Source: an uncultured Oscillibacter sp. (GTDB taxonomy: Bacteria; Bacillota; Clostridia; Oscillospirales; Oscillospiraceae). Taken from it: a stretch of 43,226 nucleotides of DNA. Below are positions 40,380-43,226 of the stretch, in pieces. Within the stretch, counting starts at the first letter, position 1; each line of letters starts with the position of its first letter. Both the position numbers and the translations under genes were made by a program. The notes beneath the pieces are model-generated. The model worked only from the letters and a program-made list of their open reading frames with translations, was not told where the DNA came from and ran no database searches. The stretch spans positions 1 to 43,226 of the forward strand of contig NZ_UQXD01000017.1 of the NCBI RefSeq assembly GCF_900544955.1. The letters are read 5' to 3'.

Positions 40380-41254
40380 AGGTATCCCTCCCTGACGCCG
40401 TTTTGGCTGATATAAAGCTCCCCGCCGCACAGGGCGCCGCAGACGGCGTCCATCAGCAAAATGCCGGGCAGGATGGTGTGAATGCGATCCGGGCAGGCGT
40501 TGAGAATCAGGCCCTTCGCCTGCTCGTCCCGGGCCAGCAGCACCTTTTTCAGCTTGTGCAGCTCCCCGGGGGTCATCCGCCGCTCCAGGCACGGCCGCCC
40601 GCCCCGGGCGTTGGCAATTTTCAGCACCGCCCGGGCGGTGCCCCCCACGCCGCAGACCCGCTCCGCCCGCCGCTCCGGCAGGTTGGCCGCCGCCAGCGCC
40701 TCCGCCACGGTGTCCTTCATGGCCTCCAGCTCCCGCCGCTTGGGCCAGATGCCGGACACATGGCGCCGGAACAGGTTCAGCGAGCCGATGGGCAGGCTCT
40801 GGGCCCGGAGGATGCGGCCCTCCCGCACCTCTACGATCTCCGTGCTGCCGCCGCCGATGTCGAACAGGGCGCCGTCCCGCAGCTCCAGGGTCCGCAGCGC
40901 GCCGTAGTAACCCAGCTCCGCCTCCAGATCGCCGGAGAGCACCTCCACCTCCACGCCGGTGCCCTGGCGGATGCCCGCCACGGCCTCCGCGGTGTTGCGG
41001 ATGTTCCGCAGGGAGGCGGTGGCAAAGACGTGGAGGGTCCCCATGTCAAACTGGCCCAGCAGCGCCTGAAAGTGTTGGATGGCGGCGCAGGCCCGCCGGA
41101 TGCCCGCCGGGGACAGCGCGCCCCCCTCGATATAGTTCACCAGCCCCGCCATCTCCTTCTCCGAAAACAGCAGCTCAAATCCCCCGCCGGGCAGGGTGTG
41201 GTACACCGAAAGGCGGATGGTGTTGGACCCCAGGTCCACGATGGCGTACTTCAT
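40355..41254 (-). CDS. Ppx/GppA family exopolyphosphatase
   Basis: A 299-residue member of the Ppx/GppA family (sugar-kinase/actin fold). It starts MKYAIVDLGSNTIRLSVYHT, has the second phosphate loop GALFDIGGGSTEIVEV, and VFATASLRNIRNT. It removes terminal phosphates from polyphosphate or the 5'-phosphate of pppGpp. It is the short form, without the C-terminal HD-like domain of E. coli Ppx. AGAGGAGGAG precedes the ATG. It pairs with ppk1, which overlaps its 3' end. Confidence 0.94.
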   Translation of the reverse strand: MKYAIVDLGSNTIRLSVYHTLPGGGFELLFSEKEMAGLVNYIEGGALSPAGIRRACAAIQHFQALLGQFDMGTLHVFATASLRNIRNTAEAVAGIRQGTGVEVEVLSGDLEAELGYYGALRTLELRDGALFDIGGGSTEIVEVREGRILRAQSLPIGSLNLFRRHVSGIWPKRRELEAMKDTVAEALAAANLPERRAERVCGVGGTARAVLKIANARGGRPCLERRMTPGELHKLKKVLLARDEQAKGLILNACPDRIHTILPGILLMDAVCGALCGGELYISQNGVREGYLCHQLIGT

Positions 41255-41467
41255 TCCGTCTCCTCCTCTGGAAGCGTCCGTTGCTCCTCCTCTTAGGATA
41301 TCGGTTTCCCTGTGAAATTTGCAGGCATTTTTTTGTTAAATTTGTGAAAAACATTTTCCCATTTTACAGAAAATTGGTTGTCTTTTTTATGGATTTGGCC
41401 GATTTTTCGTAAAATTCCCCTTTCTTTTCGGGTCATTTTGTGGTAAACTATACGTGCAGCGTGTGAT

Positions 41468-41511
41468 CCTGGCAGACGGAAGTTCGGTTGCCGGGAGGCA
41501 CGTGTTTTTTA
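41468..41511 (+). other. leader hairpin with T-run before carD
   Basis: CCTGGCA (41468-41474) pairs with TGCCGGG (41489-41495), followed 9 nt later by T6. It lies just before the ribosome site of the CarD gene. It could attenuate transcription, or be chance. The rest of 41255-41527 is AT-rich; TAAACTATA near 41443 is a possible -10, with no convincing -35. Confidence 0.3.
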
Positions 41512-41527
41512 TAAGGAGGGATTTTCC

Positions 41528-42043
41528 ATGTTTCAGCCAGGAGACTTGGTGATATACGGTACCACCGGCGTTTGCAGAGTGGAGGAGATTGCCCGGCCGA
41601 ACAAGAGCGGCCCGGACCGGGACCGGCAGTACTACCTGCTCAAGCCGCTGCATCAGGACGGCGTGATCTACACCCCCGCGGACAGCAGCAAGGTCCCCAT
41701 GCGCCCGGTGATCTCCGCCAAGGAGGCGGAGGCCCTCATCGACCTGATTCCCACCGTCGAGGCGAAGGTCTGCCGGGCCCCCACCCTGCAGGCGCTGGCC
41801 CAGCACTATCAGACCGCCGTCCGCAGCAACGACTGCAAGGACCTGATTGAGATGGTGATGTCCATCTACGCCAAGCAGAAGCAGGCGGAAGCCCAGAAGC
41901 GCCGCCTGGGCATGGTGGACGAACGCTACATGCGCCAGGCGGAGCGCCTGCTCCACGGGGAGCTGTCCGCCGCCCTGGGCATTCCCTTCGAGGCCGTCCC
42001 CCCCTACATCGCCGACCGGGTGGCGCAGATGAAAAAGTCCTGA
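41528..42043 (+). CDS. CarD/CdnL-type RNA polymerase-binding regulator
   Basis: A 171-residue protein starting MFQPGDLVIYGTTGVCRVEEI, the CarD/CdnL Tudor-like domain that binds the RNA polymerase beta subunit, here followed by YYLLKPL and IYTPADSSKVPMRPV. The C-terminal half is helical (MSIYAKQKQAEAQKRR, and MVDERYMRQAERLLHGELSAALG). It stabilises open promoter complexes, often at rRNA and stress genes. It stands alone behind ATAAGGAGGG, divergent from ppx-ppk1, and ends at a strong hairpin. The link to polyphosphate genes may be only positional. Confidence 0.93.
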   Translation: MFQPGDLVIYGTTGVCRVEEIARPNKSGPDRDRQYYLLKPLHQDGVIYTPADSSKVPMRPVISAKEAEALIDLIPTVEAKVCRAPTLQALAQHYQTAVRSNDCKDLIEMVMSIYAKQKQAEAQKRRLGMVDERYMRQAERLLHGELSAALGIPFEAVPPYIADRVAQMKKS

Positions 42044-42070
42044 CGCCCGGCATTCCCCTTCCGTGTGAAA

Positions 42071-42100
42071 AAGTCCCGTCCTCCCAGGAGGACGGGACTT
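42071..42100. terminator. terminator hairpin after carD
   Basis: AAGTCCCGTCCT (42071-42082) pairs with AGGACGGGACTT (42089-42100), 28 bp past the carD stop. The plus-strand T-run is weak (TTCTTT), while the minus strand has A5 before the stem, giving T5, so it may serve both directions. Confidence 0.65.
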
Positions 42101-42345
42101 CTTTGGTATAAACGCGTCTTACGGGCTTTCGCCGCCGGAGCGCTGGGCGCGGTTCTGCCGCGGCAGGTATGCGGCAGAACCGTGGAACACCGGAGGCGCT
42201 GCGGGACGAGCCGGTGCGGTTCTCCCGCGGCAGATGCGCGGCAGAACCTCCCGCCCGGTCCGCAGGTGTATCGGCGGTATCGGCGGGAGGCCAAGGGCGC
42301 AGCGGACCGCGGCCCCCCAATGGCGCCCAGGCGCTTGAACAGCCC

Positions 42346-42377
42346 GAAGTCCCGCCCTCCGGAGAGGGCGGGACTTC
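42346..42377. terminator. terminator-like hairpin after the SDR gene
   Basis: A 14-bp perfect stem (42346-42359 / 42364-42377) begins GAAGTCCCGCCCTC and closely resembles the stem at 42071. It lies 18 bp past the stop of the minus-strand SDR gene but lacks a T-run. Confidence 0.5.
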
Positions 42378-42395
42378 TCTTGCGCGGAGCGCCGC

Positions 42396-43148
42396 TTACT
42401 GCATGAAGAGGCCGCCGTTGACGTTGAGGCAGCAGCCGGTCATGTACCGGGACATGTCGGAGGCCAGGAACAGCACCACGTCGGAGATGTCCTCCGGCTC
42501 CCCCAGCCGGTGCATGGGGACGGCCATGGGGTCCCAGTCGCTGCCGAAGACCTTCTCCATGGCGGTTTTGATGTTGCCGGGGGCCACGCTGTTGCAGGTG
42601 ACGCCGAAGGCCGCGCCCTGCTTGGCCACGGACTTGGTCAGCGTCAGCATGGCGCCCTTGGTGGTGGCGTAGTCCACGCCGGAGGTGAGGCCGCCCACGT
42701 GGCCGGCCACGGAGGCCATGTTGATGATGCGGCCGTAGCCCTTGGCCTTCATGATCCGCAGCGCCCGCTGGGCGAACATAAACGCGCCGGTGATGTTGAT
42801 GCCGTAGGTGAAGTTCCAGTGCTCCAGCGTCATCTCGTCGAAGGGAATCTTGTTGGTGACGCCGGCGTTGTTCACCAGAATGTCCAGGGTGCCGAACTCC
42901 CGGTCCAGCACCTCGAAGCAGTGGTCCACATCCGCCTCGCTGGCCACGTTGCACTTCACGGGGACGCACTTGCAGTCCGGGTACTTGGCCATGATCTCCC
43001 CGGCCACCTTCTCGGCGTCCTCCACCTTCAGGTCCACGATGAGGATGCCCGCGGCGCCCTCCTCCGCAAATTTCCAGCAGTCGCAGGCGCCCATGCCCGC
43101 GCCGCCGCCGGTAACCATGGCAATCTTGCCCTTCACCAATTGTTTCAT
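42396..43148 (-). CDS. SDR family oxidoreductase
   Basis: A 250-residue short-chain dehydrogenase: dinucleotide site TGGGAGMGA, LDILVNNAGVTNKIPFDEM, catalytic Ser-Tyr-Lys in MASVAGHVGGLTSGVDYATTK, and NSVAPGNIKTAM; it ends TGCCLNVNGGLFMQ. It resembles FabG-like and sugar-alcohol or sugar-acid dehydrogenases; the substrate is not evident. The ATG at 43148 follows AAGGAGGAG. It lies 13 bp after a gene that runs off the window, so it is part of a minus-strand operon that starts to the right. The general likeness to the SDRs at 21-22.7 kb hints at another sugar-acid or polyol module. Confidence 0.9.
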   Translation of the reverse strand: MKQLVKGKIAMVTGGGAGMGACDCWKFAEEGAAGILIVDLKVEDAEKVAGEIMAKYPDCKCVPVKCNVASEADVDHCFEVLDREFGTLDILVNNAGVTNKIPFDEMTLEHWNFTYGINITGAFMFAQRALRIMKAKGYGRIINMASVAGHVGGLTSGVDYATTKGAMLTLTKSVAKQGAAFGVTCNSVAPGNIKTAMEKVFGSDWDPMAVPMHRLGEPEDISDVVLFLASDMSRYMTGCCLNVNGGLFMQ

Positions 43149-43161
43149 TTGTATCTCCTCC

Positions 43162-43226
43162 TTATTTGGCGAACCGGCTGGCGGCCCGCTCAATGTCCAC
43201 GATTTTCTCCATGGCCTTCATGTACT
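43162..43226 (-). CDS. C-terminal end of an unidentified protein (partial)
   Basis: The last codons of a minus-strand reading frame cut by the window edge: YMKAMEKIVDIERAASRFAK, then TAA. The stop lies 13 bp before the SDR start, overlapping its ribosome-site region, as expected for an operon neighbour. Too little is visible for a function. Confidence 0.55.
   Translation of the reverse strand, partial: YMKAMEKIVDIERAASRFAK

Larger units (their letters stand above)
42044..42395. repeat. intergenic block of paired, near-identical hairpins
   Basis: No gene is recognised in these 352 bp. Inside the two outer terminator-like stems lie two related hairpins. The first is GGTTCTGCCGC (42151-42161) with GCGGCAGAACC (42171-42181), exact. 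The second is GGTTCTCCCGC (42219-42229) with GCGGCAGAACC (42238-42248), one mismatch. Between them the DNA is GC-rich and without a T-run. The layout suggests a duplicated intergenic element. Confidence 0.6.

Noticed and set aside
40380..40592. Longer N-terminus for ppk1
   Set aside because: The extra 71 residues are antigenic-looking low-complexity sequence within ppx and do not match the PPK1 start, which begins near the conserved DRELSWLQFN.

Overview
The window looks like a chromosomal stretch of a GC-rich, strictly anaerobic Firmicute, most like the gut Oscillospiraceae (the Flavonifractor / Lawsonibacter / Oscillibacter type). The reasons are the high GC content with GC-rich third codon positions, a T-box leader before leuA, AGGAGG-type ribosome binding sites, a [FeFe] hydrogenase, CoA-transferases and TRAP transporters. 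The genus is inference. I saw no rRNA, tRNA, CRISPR array, insertion sequence or phage gene.

Layout. (1) 1-5.4 kb: a large LuxR/MalT-like ATPase regulator, a small NTF2-like protein, an MFS transporter and an AraC regulator. (2) 5.5-13.5 kb, plus strand: a catabolic cluster of two amidohydrolases, two MFS transporters, a CoA-acylating aldehyde dehydrogenase resembling clostridial SucD, and a 4-hydroxybutyrate-type CoA-transferase. Its substrate is not evident. A second CoA-transferase converges on it across two strong terminators. (3) 15.2-22.9 kb: a TRAP transporter (dctP, dctQ, dctM) interleaved with an L-fuconate-dehydratase-like enolase-superfamily enzyme, a divergent LacI regulator, then gluconate 5-dehydrogenase and another SDR. 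This is probably uptake and oxidation of sugar acids. A third SDR of the same general type sits at the right edge (42.4-43.1 kb).

(4) 22.9-28.5 kb: an unusual three-part regulator, divergent from an M20 peptidase, an unassigned carboxylate-type transporter and a gamma-glutamyltransferase. The context suggests use of gamma-glutamyl peptides. The divergent promoters appear to share one palindromic -35 hexamer. (5) 28.6-29.7 kb: a two-gene split chromate-type (CHR) transporter with its own promoter. (6) 29.8-33.3 kb: a [FeFe] hydrogenase overlapping a flavoprotein that fuses a NuoF-type Fe-S domain to a GltD/NfnB-like module, a candidate NAD(P)-linked hydrogenase.

(7) 33.5-38.2 kb: a complete leucine operon leuA-leuC-leuD-leuB on the minus strand with promoter, T-box leader and terminators. 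(8) 38.3-42.0 kb: polyphosphate kinase and exopolyphosphatase (overlapping, ppk from a TTG start), then a CarD-type RNA polymerase-binding regulator. (9) 42.0-42.4 kb: an intergenic block of near-identical hairpins.

Coding assignments rest on motifs and family resemblance read by eye. Promoters, operators and terminators were found by inspection and are less certain.
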